In this document: positions 24,701-36,661 of the stretch, one piece after another
Numbering within the stretch: position 1 is the first letter of the stretch
Layout: the number at the start of each line of letters is the position of its first letter
Assembly (NCBI RefSeq): GCF_020497125.1
Contig: NC_059084.1
Span: 4,491,501-4,555,500 of the forward strand
Direction of reading: 5' to 3'
Length of the DNA: 64,000 bases
From: Mauremys mutica
Taxonomy: Eukaryota > Chordata > Testudines > Geoemydidae
Notes under the pieces: model-generated
Database searches by the model: none
What the model was told of the DNA's origin: nothing
What the model saw: the letters and a program-made list of their open reading frames with translations, nothing else
Program-made: the position numbers and the translations under genes

Positions 24701-26991
24701 CAGGGGTGGGCAAAAAAAAATCGGAGTGTGAAACTGTATGGAGGGCCGGGTAGGGAAGGCTGGGCCTCCCCAAACAGCCTGCCCCCCCCATCCGCCCCCT
24801 CCCACTTCCCACCCCTGACTGCCCCCCTCAGAACCCCCAACCCATCCAACCCCCCCTGCTCCTTGTCACCCCCTCCTGGGACCCTCGCCCCTAACCGCCT
24901 CCCGGGACCCTGCCCCCCCTCCAGAACCTCCACCCCATCCAACCTCCCCGTTCCCTGTCCCGACTGCCCCCCCAGAACCTCCACCCCATCCAACCGCCCC
25001 CTGCTCCCTGTGCCCTGACTGCCCCACCCAGAACCTCCACCCCATCCAACCGCCCCCTGCTCCCTGACTGCCCCCCAGAACCTCCACCCCATCCAACCGC
25101 CCCCTTTGCTCCCTGTGCCCTGACTGCCCCCCCAGAACCTCCCCCATCCAACCGCCCCCAGCTCCCTGACTGCCCCCCAGAACCTCCACCCCATCCAACC
25201 GCCCCCTGCTCCCTGTGCCCTGACTGCCCCCCCCCGAAAATCCACCCCATCCAACCTCCCCCTTGGCTCCCTGTGCCCTGACTGCCCCCCCCAACCTCCA
25301 CCCCATCCAACCGCCCCCTGCTCCCTGTGCCCTGACTGCCCCCCCCCGAACCTCCACCCCATCCAACCGCCCCCTGCTCCCTGTGCCCTGACTGCCCCCC
25401 AGAACCTCCACCCCATCCAACCGCCCCCTGGTCCCTGTGCCCTGTCGGCCCCCCCAAGAACCTCCACCCCATCCAACCGCCCCCTGCTCCCTGTGCCCTG
25501 ACTGCCCCCCCAGAACCTCCACCCCATCCAACCGCCCCCTGCTCCCTGTCCCCTGACTGCCCCCCCAGAACCTCCACCCCATCCAACCGCCCCCTGCTCC
25601 CTGTGCCCTGACTGCCCCCCCCGAACCTCCACCCCATCCAACCGCCCCCTGCTCCCTGTCCCCTGACTGCCCCCCCAAACCTCCACCCCATCCAACCGCC
25701 CCCTGCTCCCTGTCCCCTGACTGCCCCCCTCAGAACCTCCACCCCATCCAACCGCCCCCTGCTCCCTGCCCCCTGACCACCCCCTCCTGGGACCCTCGCC
25801 CCTAACCGCCCCCTGGGACCCCACCCCCATCTAATCCCCCTTTGCTCCCCGTCCCCTGACTGCCCCCCCAGAACCTCCACCCCCTCCACCCGCGCCCTGC
25901 TCCCTGACTGCCCCCCCAGAACCTCCACCCCATCCAACCGCCCCCTTTGCTCCCTGTGCCCTGACTGCCCCCCCTAACCTCCACCCCCTCCAACCGCCCC
26001 CTGCTCCCTGTCCCCTGACTGCCCCCCTCAGAACCTCCACCCCATCCAACCGCCCCCTGCTCCCTGTCCCCTGACCACCCCCTCCTGGGACCCTCGCCCC
26101 TAACCGCCCCCTGGGACCCCACCCCCATCTAATCCCCCTTTGCTCCCTGTCCCCTGACTGCCCCCCCAGAACATCCACCCCATCCAACCGCCCCTGCTCC
26201 CTGACTGCCCCCCCAGAACCTCCACCCCATCCAACCGCCCCCTGCTCCCTGACTGCCCCCCCAGAACCTCCACCCCATCCAACCGCCCCCTGCTCCCTGT
26301 GCCCTGACTGCCCCCCCAGAACCTCCACCCCATCCAACCGCCCCCTGCTCCCTGTGCCCTGACTGCCCCCCCGAACCTCCACCCCATCCAACCGCCCCCT
26401 GCTCCCTGTGCCCTGACTGCCCCCCCGAACCTCCACCCCATCCAACCGCCCCCTGCTCCCTGTCCCCTGACTGCCCCCCTCAGAACCTCCACCCCATCCA
26501 ACCGCCCCCTGCTCCCTGTCCCCTGACCACCCCCAGTACCTCCACCCCTTCCCACCGCCCCCTGCTCCCTGTGCACTGACTGCCCCCCCGAACCTCCACC
26601 CCATCCAACCGCCCCCTGCTCCCTGTCCCCTGACTGCCCCCCTCAGAACCTCCACCCCATCCAACCGCCCCCTGCTCCCTGTCCCCTGACCACCCCCAGA
26701 ACCTCCACCCCATCCAACCGCCCCCTGCTCCCTGTGCCCTGACTGCCCCCGGGAACCCCCTGCCCCTTATCCAACCCCCCGCCCCCTTACCACGTTGCTC
26801 AGAGCAGCTGAAGCTCGCAGCCCTGCCATAGCCAGCCCCGCCGCCCATGCAGCCCAGCAGGAGCGGTGGGCCAGAGCGCTGGTGGTGCGGTGAGGTGAGG
26901 CTGCGGGGGAGGGGACGGGGGCTGGCCTCCCCAGCCGGGAGCTCAGGGGCTGGGCAGGACGGTCCCGCGGGCTGGATGTGGCCCACTTCTG
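24701..26991. mobile_element. hAT-like element expanded by an internal minisatellite
   Basis: It begins 'caggggtgggcaaa' and ends 'gtggcccacttctg', inverted at most positions. Perfect 8-bp target duplications gcctaaac flank it at 24693-24700 and 26992-26999. The 2.3-kb length is mostly tandem repeat (about 24780-26765), with short unique ends at 24701-24779 and 26766-26991. It lies in the last intron of ZNF512B. The long minus-strand open frames inside are an effect of the repeat. Confidence 0.88.
24780..26765. repeat. C-rich minisatellite, about 50-57 bp unit, 30 or more copies
   Basis: The core is 'cagaacctccaccccatcca' followed by 'accgccccctgctccctgtg' and 'ccctgactgccccccc'. Units vary by C-run length and by loss of the 'tgtgccc' segment. 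A longer variant with 'ctcctgggaccctcgcccct' occurs at about 24870, 25785 and 26083. The minus strand, which is the sense strand of the host gene, is G-rich with many runs of three or more G. Confidence 0.95.
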
Positions 26992-27103
26992 GCCTAAACA
27001 CTGCTAGCTCCAATGGGAGCTTCTAGTGGACACAGATGAACCTTAGCAGGAAACAGCCTCAACCATGCCCCGGAGCCCCATTGCACCCTGCCCACTTCCT
27101 TAC

Positions 27104-27202
27104 CTCTGAGTGAGTCTTGAGGATATGGTACTTGACTCCACTTTCTGAGCTAAACTCCTTCTGGCAGAGGAGGCACCGGTACTTCCCAACAGAGTGGTCT
27201 CC
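27104..27202 (-). CDS. ZNF512B: ZNF512B coding exon, zinc finger 8 (C2H2)
   Basis: The exon is 99 nt (33 codons, phase 0), acceptor CTTTCAG, donor GTAAGG. It encodes [10 protein letters not shown], the rest of finger 8 (C-x2-C-x12-H-x4-H, core [16 protein letters not shown]) and SE. The C-terminal finger is nearly identical to the human one. Confidence 0.97.
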
Positions 27203-29267
27203 CTGAAAGGCAGAGAACATCCTCCTGTATTCCAAAGTCGGTTCAAACGTGCGCTGCAGGAGAGAATACAGCCTCCCTCTCTCCTCACTACCCAGAAGCC
27301 CCTTGGGAATCTCTAGGCATTGTCTGCAGAAAATGGCCTGTTGCTTGGGCCCATGATGATGGGTCCAGGGCCACTTGAAGGCCACAAATGCCCCCTCCAC
27401 ATCCAGAGCTCAAAGACTTTGTCTTCAAGGTAAATGAGTAGATGTATTCCTAAAATACTGCCTCCATGGTTATGTGGACACGCCAGTGCCCCTGAAGCTG
27501 TAGGCCAGGAATTTACCATGTAATCTGGTCCCTCATCTGTTACAGTGAGGGGGCTCCTTCTCCTCAGAAGGATCCAAAAGGAAGAGAAGCTTCCTTTGAT
27601 ACAAATGGAGGACAAATTTTGGGCATGTGTGCAGATGCATGCACATTCGCATATCTGACTTGTGTGGGCAATTACTGCAACCATGGTAAAGCTGCAAACA
27701 TTATCATGCTCAATTAGACACCTGTGCATGCAATTACCCACACAACATGTGCAAAGCAGGTGCACAGATGCACACATGTACCTGAAAACCTGGGCCTACT
27801 CCCTAGAACACCCAGGAAAAACATCAGGGAACATGATGTGCAAGACTTATTCCCTGGGGAAGCAAAGGAGTATGAGGAGCTTCCACACACAAACAGAGAG
27901 GCATGTTTTCCTCCACAATGGTGTGGATTTTAATTGCCTGAAAGCCAGGAAATTCAAAGCTGCCGTTCCCATGGAAACTGTAATTGTACCTGTGTATCAA
28001 CACATAAAAGTAACCCCTCCTACAATAATATAAAACACCACATATGCACCCCAAGAGGAATGAATGATGGTTTCTGTGGCAGTGAAAATGGGAATTTCCT
28101 GGTGTTTGTGCATTTAAAATCTCGACTGTAATATTACATTAACAGACTTTTTTTTTTCCATTTAATATCGCTAGCTACACAATTTCTTTACTGTCAGCAA
28201 ATTCAGTGATCGTTAAGAACACCTACTGGGAGTGAAACTTCTAATTTATGATCAACGGGTGTTTCCTAATTTTGCCTTTATACTCTTGAACAGGCCATTA
28301 AATTGCTGGATTTTCATTATTAGAGTCCTTGTGAAAATGAATGATTTTTCGACTCTGCCTCGGTCCACTGGCACAGAGGGGATAATGTGTTCTTTATTGA
28401 CCAGGGAATTACATATTAGGCCCTCTGGGCGATGAATGGGCTCTGTGGGAATTTCTTCATAATTGGGTTCATGTTGTAAATTTTATGGCAGACAGGTCTT
28501 TCATTTCCTAGCTGTGTCTGCATACAGGCAGGCCGGGCCAGCCCAGACTCCCACTTCACACATAATCCAGAAATCATCATGCAAAATCATAGATCATTGA
28601 TCCATACTGACCCCAGTGCAATGATTCTGCGTCAGTTTGACCCTTCTTAATGATCGATAAATATATTCTAAACACTCCACTGGGATTTCATGAAAAATAT
28701 AATTCAGTCCAGCTCCTTAGGTTTCCTAAGAATTACCGGACGGTGTCTGCCAGACACCCCCGCTACCCACCCCACTGATTAGTAGAGAGGATTATTGTAA
28801 GTTTAAATCCTGCCATCTTTTTTCCAGCAAAACTCCCTCTGAAGTCAATGCTAGAGTAAGAGCTGAGGCCCTGTTCCTCACACTAGTGTTGACTTGTGTG
28901 TTATGAGTTCTACAGCAGCCATGGGGCATAGTATCCTCCAACAAGGTTCCTCCATTGTATCCTCCAACTAACCTCCAAAGCTGTCCTATGGCCACTAGTC
29001 TGTGTGCGGGAGCCACATGTCCCCTACCCTGCCTGTCCCACATTGGACTCCCAAACTACATCTCCACACAGTGGTAGAGGACACCTGCAGGCTGCTTGCA
29101 CGGGAATTCCCCATGCTCTCCCCATGCCACGGGACTGCACTGAGTCTATGTCCTTCCTTGCACAAGCTGGAGAGCAGGGGTCGCTCCTGAGTCAGGACGA
29201 CATGATTTGATCTGTACTCTGGATGCTAGAGGCAAGCCCTGTAGATTGCTGCTAGCACAGATTACAT
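27203..29267. other. Intron of ZNF512B, no gene
   Basis: A TGCA-rich degenerate segment of the GGCCAGATTTTCA type lies at about 27610-27800. The remainder is AT-rich unique-looking intron. Confidence 0.5.
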
Positions 29268-29576
29268 CAGGGATCGGCAACCTTTGGCACATGGCTCACC
29301 AGGGTTTGTTTACCTGCCGCGTCCACAGGTTCGGCCGATTGCGGCTCCCACTGGCTGTGGTTCGCCGCTCCAGGCCAATGGGGGCTGCAGAAGCGGTGTG
29401 GGCCGAGGGATGTGCTGGCAGCCGCTTCCTGCAGCCCCCATTGTTCTGGAGCAGTGAACCGTGGCCAGTGGGAGTCACGATCGGCCGAACCTGTGGGTGC
29501 GGCAGGTAAACAAACCAGCCCGGCCCGCCAGGGTGCTTATCCTGGCGAGCCGCCTGCCAAAGGTTGCCGATCCCTG
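29268..29576. mobile_element. Palindromic hAT-like MITE
   Basis: The ends 'cagggatcggcaacctttgg' and 'ccaaaggttgccgatccctg' are perfect 20-bp inverted repeats. The inner arms continue with 'cctgccgcgtccacaggttc' against 'gaacctgtgggtgcggcagg', so nearly the whole 309 bp folds back. The flanks gattacat and gtctacat are a probable 8-bp target duplication (6 of 8). Confidence 0.88.
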
Positions 29577-30018
29577 GTCTACATGTTGCAGAATAAGGTA
29601 CATGAATTTGTGCATTTAGAAAATACATGGGCGGTTGTTCGGCTGATTTGTGAGTGCAGTTACCACAGCTGTGCACTCAAGTGACCAGTTAGGGATGTAA
29701 GGGATCATTTGTGCATCTGTTCCCTGTGCACCGCCATGGTAATTCCATCTACAATTAAGGGTGCAGCTGCCTGCATATTTTTTGCAAATGCAGGCCTGCA
29801 TGGTCTGGAGTCTCTTGGCTTTGCTGTGAAGGGGCCTCTTGTTCTGGCAAGTAGGGTGATTTTGCAATCCATCCAAACAACAGGTACAATCTCCTCTATT
29901 TTGTGAAAACTCTGCCTTTTGTGCAGGATTTCTGCATATGATTTTCTAAATTCTCTCATTAGTGTTCTAGTTAAAGGTAGTGGGGAGAGGGCTGTGAACA
30001 TTTTCAATAATCAGCAGG

Positions 30019-30129
30019 TAGGGTGACCAGACAGCAAATGTGAAAAACTGGGACAGGGGGTAATAGGAGCCCATATAAGACCCCAAAATCGGGACTGTCC
30101 CTATAAAATCGGGACGTCTGGTCACCCTA
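30019..30129. mobile_element. TA-flanked MITE
   Basis: This 111-bp element has the termini 'tagggtgaccagac' and 'gtctggtcacccta', a perfect inverted repeat of 14 bp including TA at each end. The TA flank suits a Tc1/mariner-type target, though family assignment is inference. Confidence 0.8.
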
Positions 30130-30599
30130 GCAGCAGGTATGAATTTGGCCCATAGGAACTGAAGAGTTGCCTTCTGGAATCTACTACATTCAATGTGATT
30201 TAGAGCTGGAAGGATTTCAGGAGATAAACGTTTGACAAGTTCTTTCTTGGTTCCAATTCAATGGGTCTGCAGTGAGTCGCCCTCTCTTGCGGTGGGCCAA
30301 CGTTCCCGGAGTTAATTTAAACTGGAAGCACTACTGCTGTATCTATCGGGTGGAACAGCCCTCACGCTCCACTCCAGCGGAGGTCATGTACTTACCTAGA
30401 TAGATAATGTGACTATGTGGCCATTTCCCTGCCCTTGGTTGGACTCTTTATGTGACACACGGTATTTCTATAGGCTGGGATTTCCGAAGTGGATGAGTGG
30501 AGTTAGGTGTCTAATTCCCTTAGCACCTTCCTCTTTGGCACTGAACGAGGGGTTATTTTGTATTTACTGTACTGTGTGTTAAGCATCAGAACCCAGCTA

Positions 30600-31770
30600 G
30601 ACGGTTAGGATGAGAATCACTCTGTCTAAGGAGGAGCCTAAGCAAGGATGCCAGAGGCACCTAAGCCCCGTGCTTGACAAGCTAGACAGCATGTTAAGGC
30701 GTGTCTCTCTACTCCCTGCTGACCATGAGGGTGGGGTCCATGCCTGCCTGAATAAGGGGGCATGGCGGACAGCACTGCGCGTACGCTGTATTAGGCTCGA
30801 TACACGGCAGATACACAGCAGGGTTTCCCATCTCCATAAGTGTGTGGCAGGGCTGTGTTCTGTCACCACGGCAGTCTGGCATCACCACTGTCTGATGGAT
30901 AAGCTTGTGACGGCAGCTGTCACTGAACTGAACCCTGTTCTGCTTTGAGATCTTCAATACGCCAACGACATTGGCTCAGTTTGGTGAATCGCTGCAGCTG
31001 AGAGCCGGTTTAATTGGGCAAGAAGCAACACACGCTGGTCTGGTGATTAAGCCAGAGAAGTGCCAGGCCACTCCCATCAAGCAGCGTCCAGCTCCAGACT
31101 GCAACCCGCTCAGTATTAACCTGTGCGGACGGTGTATCGAGCTGGTGGCAGCTGTCAAATACTTGAGCAGCCTCGAAGGCGGTGCTGGAAGATGCTCAGA
31201 AGATGCGGATGTGCTTCCAGCACCAGCTGCTGCCGGGTTTCAGGTCCTTCGGCAGCCTCTGTGGGGGCGTCGTGACATCCCGTTTGCCACCCAGCCGCCG
31301 CTCTACAGAACACAGTGACACCAGCTCAGGTGCAGCGAAGTGAAACGTGGGTGCGGAGGGAAGCTTAAGAACACCAGATTGATGTTTTCAGTTCTCGCCC
31401 ACTTTGTCAGCTGCTTCATATCAAGTGGCAGGACAAGATCAGAAAGGTGAACCCAGCAACTGCCTCCATCAGCACTGGCTTGGTTTGGCAGCTCGCCTGG
31501 TATGGGCGTATTATTAACATGGAAAACCAACCCATTCCAAGGCGCGCGCACCAAGGGATGCTGCTACGTGGCCAGTGATTACACAGGCGTCCAAAGTTTT
31601 GAGGGCATAACAAGATTGCCAGTGATGGACACAAACTGAATATACAACCCGACCGCCTTAAGTCCCTTGCCAGAGATTGAGCTGGGTGGCGCTCAATCTC
31701 CAAGGAGGCCACGCCCCTTTGGGACGTGCCATGATGACGATGACATAGTATCCAGCTCACAGATGGCAGG
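30600..31770 (+). pseudogene. LINE (non-LTR retrotransposon) reverse-transcriptase relic
   Basis: The reading frames are broken but in order. VWQGCVLSP occurs at 30842-30868, a degenerate YANDIG in place of the catalytic YADD at 30952-30975, a VKYL-S segment near 31156, SETW near 31340, an IKWQDKIRK segment at about 31420-31450 and RLKSLARD...GWRSISKEA near 31650-31710. These are the palm, thumb and C-terminal landmarks of LINE reverse transcriptases. Frameshifts and stops separate them, and the 5' part of the element is missing. It lies antisense to ZNF512B in an intron. Confidence 0.8.
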
Positions 31771-32259
31771 TGACAATACAGGAACTTGTATTCCCCCTGC
31801 ACTGATCCTGTTCAAGGTCCGTGGGCCCGTCTGGGGTTCAGGGAGTGCCTGGCCTCCAGCTGGACCACTGCACAGGATGACTTTCACCCAGCCGGCTCTA
31901 CCTGGCAACCAAGGCCCCTAATTTCAGTCAGCATGAGGCAGGCACGCCTCTCCTCACCCCTAGAGGTGGCTTGAGGGCTGTGTTAAAGCAAGTGCGTGGG
32001 GCAGCCTTGGAAAGTTTCCATTTGCACGGCCTGCGTGGGAGCTGAGCAGAGGGTTCCGGTTCCCAGTGACATCAACCTTTCCCAAGGACCCAATGCAATA
32101 AACAGTTTTTAAAAAACCCTCTGAAATACTTTCTATCTGTGGCATCTGGCCCATTTCCCTCTAATGAGTGGGAGGAGAATGAGAGAGAAGACCGCCCACC
32201 CTGAACAGTGATGGAGGCAGAATGGCAGAAAGCCTAGACCCATTTTCAGACAAACTTAC

Positions 32260-32322
32260 CTTGTTGCAGTTAGTCAGGTGGGCTTTCAGGCCAGAAACGC
32301 TGGAGTAGATGGCTTCACAGCT
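32260..32322 (-). CDS. ZNF512B: ZNF512B coding exon, rest of zinc finger 7 (C2HC)
   Basis: The exon is 63 nt (21 codons, phase 0), acceptor TTCTGCAG, donor GTAAGT. It encodes SCEAIYSSVSGLKAHLTNCN and K. Together with the previous exon it gives C-x4-C-x12-H-x3-C. The human protein has CC where this one has SC; the ligand cysteine is kept. Confidence 0.96.
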
Positions 32323-33595
32323 CTGCAGAAAGAAACAAAGAGGCAGAGAGGTCTAGCAACTTGCTTCCTGTCTTTCTATGTTTCATGGACTGCAGCCCAC
32401 CGTACCCAGGAGACTGTCTTTGATTGCCAGCCCTGGATAATCAGCATGAGGTTAATTTTCTGTGTGATGCACAGGGCTCGAGCCACACGTTTCCTATTAG
32501 TGCTAATGGGAGTCATGTGGGTACATTCCTCTGTACCAGGGCTGAAAAATTTATCCCTAAATGTCTCTGTGAAAAATGTACCTTTTCTAGCGGTTAGGAG
32601 GCCCTGCTGAGCTCCTGGAGTTCTTACAGCCTCGGCAGAAGATCCAGGCAGAGAGGCTAATTACCCAGGCAGTAGCATAACCAGTTTCTGAGCAGCGTCT
32701 TTTCAAAGTGCATGTATATGACATTAATTAGCTAACGTGTCTCACCCTGCTAACATCCTGGCTTTAAAATTCCCATTAGCAAGGCTTCGTTTCGGATTAT
32801 AAATCAATGGCCCAGTGAGAGGGTGCAGTTCACATCCAGAGGAAAGACAGGCAAAACCTGAGTTTCAGAAGCGGTTAGATGCAGAAGTGCACACCCAAAA
32901 TGCACGCACCTAACCCACAGGGGAAATTACTGCGGCCGTGCATGCACAACTGGGTATTTTTGCATGCAAACAGCTAATCTTTGCTCTTTGCACACTCAGT
33001 TACTTGAGTTGCACAATCAGTTACTATAGTCACATCTATCTAATAGAGTAAAAATCAGACCCTGACTTGCTTTAATAAGGGACAGTCTAGGGAAATGTGG
33101 GTCCTATACAAAGAGAGACTCCCTGGATCAAAACCTGCAAGTCTTTATTTAGGCAAAACTCCCCATGACTTCAAAAAAGCAGCTCCCATAAACCAGAGCC
33201 GGCAGTCCTCAGGAAGGTCCCTCTGCGCCGCTGTTTTCGCTCAACAAGCAGAGCTCTCTCCTTAGAACAATGAGCCTCGGATTCCCCGTTCCACTCTCTA
33301 CCCTCTTGCTGGTAATTATGGCCATCAGTATTATAATGAGAACCCCAGGAGTGCACAGTGATTGGACATGCTTCAAATAGTCATATGAATGGGCCAAATT
33401 CTGAAGTCTTTACTCAGGCCATGCTCCATTAACTTCCTTGGGAGTGTTACCTAAGTACGGACTGAATAAAAACCTGAGCAAGCATCTCAGTGTTCAGCTC
33501 AGGGGTTTTCCCACTGAGAATTCCCTCCTTCTACTGAACATTCCAGCCTTTGAAAAATCACACCCACACACCCTGTGTACAGAGAACCTCCTTAC

Positions 33596-33697
33596 GTTAT
33601 TGGGGCAGTTGACGTGTCCTTTCTCCTTCACTTCATTTTTCCAGGTTTCCAAGAGGCTCGGATTTAACTTCGGAAGCCCCGGCCGGGTGTAATTTAG
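33596..33697 (-). CDS. ZNF512B: ZNF512B coding exon, first half of zinc finger 7
   Basis: The exon is 102 nt (34 codons, phase 0), acceptor TTTGGCAG, donor GTAAGG. It encodes LNYTRPGLPKLNPSLLETWK and NEVKEKGHVNCPNN. It ends between the two cysteine ligands of finger 7, at the same place where the finger 5 exon ends. The 6.6-kb intron upstream carries several short transposable elements. Confidence 0.97.
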
Positions 33698-36540
33698 CTG
33701 CCAAACAATAGAACATTATTAGCAGAGCTCCACGCACCAGCCTTCTGGGCCTTTGAATGGGTTCCCCCCCCCCGCCCCAAGAGGTGAATCAGGGCTGAAC
33801 AATGAGTTTGGAGGTTTCAGCGAAGTTCTTCATAGCTACGTCATCCTCGCCACGGAACATACTGAATGCAACCCAGTGTGACAGCCAGTCTCTGCTCTGG
33901 AGTGGCCAGGACTGGGAATGAAAGCGAGGCTGGTTAAGGTATATGACAGAGTAGCGTGGGAGAACTGTCTACACTATAACTGGTGCCAGCGAGTACTATT
34001 TGAAGCAGCTGTTTTCCAAAGACAGAAACGTAGCTGTCCTGGAGTCTGAGCTCCCATTGACTTCAGTGGGGGCAGTACTGGGCCCAACATTTCCACTATT
34101 TTGTGCTAAAGATGCCCCTAACCAATTAACAAACAACACTCTATTGCTGGCAGAGGGGGTGATGTCTAACTTTCCACAGCCTATATGGCTTCCATCCACG
34201 GATTAACAGGACTATTCCATTAAACAATGAAAGACTCTGTGTCTCCCTCTGCTCTCTTTTTTGGCTTGGCCTCTCATTCCAAGTTCCCTCATTCCAAGTG
34301 GCCTCTTATTCTCATTTTAATTACAGCTTTGTTAGTAACTTTGGGGCTTAGTCTAAGGGACCAGACCTTCAAATGAGCCTCACAGTGGACTCCATTTCTG
34401 CATGCGCAGCACTGCACACACAATCATGTCCATGGACAATTTCTGTGCTGTACTCTTGCATGTGCATCTGTTGGCTTAAGTTTTCAGGAAAATGTACGTG
34501 CAACTACATGCTTGCTTTGCAGGCTGTGTTGTGGTAATTGCATGCATAAATGGTCATTTACATAGTCTAACTGGCTAGCTGCAGATGCAGCTACTGCTGT
34601 TGCATTTGTGCATGCATTTTTGTGTGTGGAACTGCAGACAGTTTTCTGAAAATGTAGATTGATGGATTTTGTATGTGTGAATTCTACCATCTGTGCTCAC
34701 AAGTGAGAATGCATAAATTAACTGCGCTTGCAAAAGAACAGGACTTGTTTGGAGAGTGTTCCCCAAAGGAATTCAAGATCACGTTTTCCAATAGAAATGT
34801 AGATTGTCAACTCCCAAGTCTTTCTCATCGGTGACTTTTCTGAACATGCTGATTTTGCCTTCTTGCTTTCTTCTACCTGGGATGGGGCGACATGCTTCCC
34901 TTCTGGCAATCTGCTCTGAAACATGGCACTTGCTGAGAAAGGGGATGCCAGTGTCTCACCAAGTTCAGATGACTTTAATCACCCAGAGGTCTGTCCTCAA
35001 ACACAGGCCTTTCGTTGCCAATCAAATGTCACCAAAAAATGAAAGAGCCACATCTCAGAACAGACCATTGAACAACCTTCATGCGCTCAACTCTGTCCAG
35101 GAGAAATGGGGTGCCATAACTGGAGGCTAGATGGAGCCAACAGATTCCTGACGGGAATCCTTGCTTGGAGCTGTGTGGGGATGGCATACCTGAGCGGGGA
35201 GGAGCACACAAAGCATTGTCCACTGCCCCTGACACCTACAGCTGGGCAGCAAAGCCCTTTAATTAAAACTTTTTTAAAAAAATCAATAGATAACACAAAT
35301 GAACACTAATAGCAACTGGCTACGGAGCCAGCAGCTGCCCGACCCCGCAGCCTCACCAGGGGCGCGGAGATTCCAACATCTCTAGTCACTCCAGCTTCCC
35401 AGCTCCAGAGAGAAATCAGTGTCACAATAACTTGCACAGCTCATGTTTCCCCAGAGCACTGCGGTTCCCGAGACGTCAGCATCATCTTTATGTCTCTATT
35501 AAGAGGGAGCCTCAGGCACGGAATATTTTATTTTTTCCATTTATTTTCTCAAATGGCCTGTAAATAAAAATCTTCATGGCCAAATCGTTAAACAGCTACA
35601 ACTGTATTTGGCTCGGGCCCAATCATCATTTCAGGAGACTAGCTGGGGGTGGGGGATGCAGGGGGGTGGGAAGGCTTTTTGACTGACAGTTGTATTTAAT
35701 TAGCTTTCATATTTCAATCCTCTCCCTCTAGACAGCTCTCCTTCCCTAAAATACACCACAACAAATCAAAACCACACTTGCTGCCCAAGCCAGCAAACTG
35801 CAAATCAAGCAGGCTTTATGAGTCAGAGAGGTTCTTAGCACAAGACACTGTTCTCTGATCACATGCTGTCTCTGTAGAGCAAAAACTCTGGGAGGAAGGG
35901 GAGATACAGCTACTAGGCAATTCGCCTTTGGAGATGTAGCTTCAAAGCTAGTTGGGTTACAAGTGTAATGAGTTTGGGAGTCTCAGCCCCTAGATCCTTA
36001 ATTAATTAGCTTTTGTGCAAAGCACAGAACCCTGTTTTTTGAGATGGGCTGGAACCAGCATCTTGCATCTTAACCTCATTCCTGCCCCCACCTGGGGTTT
36101 GTTGGAAAATCCAAACCCAGATTTGAATTTTGCTCCCTTGCTTTATAATAGGCCAAGACAAATGTCCATATCTAACCCGGCCTGATTTTGGAGGTGTTGG
36201 AAATCTAGATCCCAGTGTGGATTTCACAGCCTGAGCCCAGGTCTAAACTTGTCATAGTTCTTCGTTCAGCCAAAGGCCAGAACTGGAACTCGGTGGCTGC
36301 CTATCGGTGGATGCACTGAGGTGTGTTTCCTCCTTTAGGCTAGCAGCTTTGCTAGCGCATTTCAGCCTCGATCAGTGTGAAAACATCACCCCTCAGTCCT
36401 CCAAAGAGATTGCCAATGGGACAGTGGTGTGGATAGATGCTCACAAGAGGCTAAGGCAAGACCAACCAATTCATTGCACATGTGATCTCAGCTCGGATTT
36501 GAGCCTTCAGTTCCAGGGCTTATTCACTGAAAGCTAGGCC

Positions 36541-36661
36541 TAGGGTTGCCAACCCTCCAGGATTGGCTGGAAGTCTCCAGGAATTAAAGATTACGCTTTA
36601 ATTAACGATTATGTCATGGGATGAAACCTCCAGGAATATGTCCAACCAAAATGGGCACCCC
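36541..36661. mobile_element. Short palindromic MITE
   Basis: It starts 'tagggttgccaaccctccag' and contains 'tctccaggaattaaagatta' against 'aacctccaggaatatg', with a degraded right terminus 'aaaatgggcacccct'. It sits in the 33698-40339 intron of ZNF512B. Confidence 0.65.

Noticed and set aside
24592..26664. Long minus-strand open frames (up to about 412 codons) rich in glycine, tryptophan and arginine
   Set aside because: They are translations of the minisatellite in several frames at once. Unit lengths vary and no frame has a domain, promoter or splice context.
24780..26765. CRISPR-like array
   Set aside because: Units are contiguous and diverged, with no unique spacers between constant repeats, and the genome is vertebrate.
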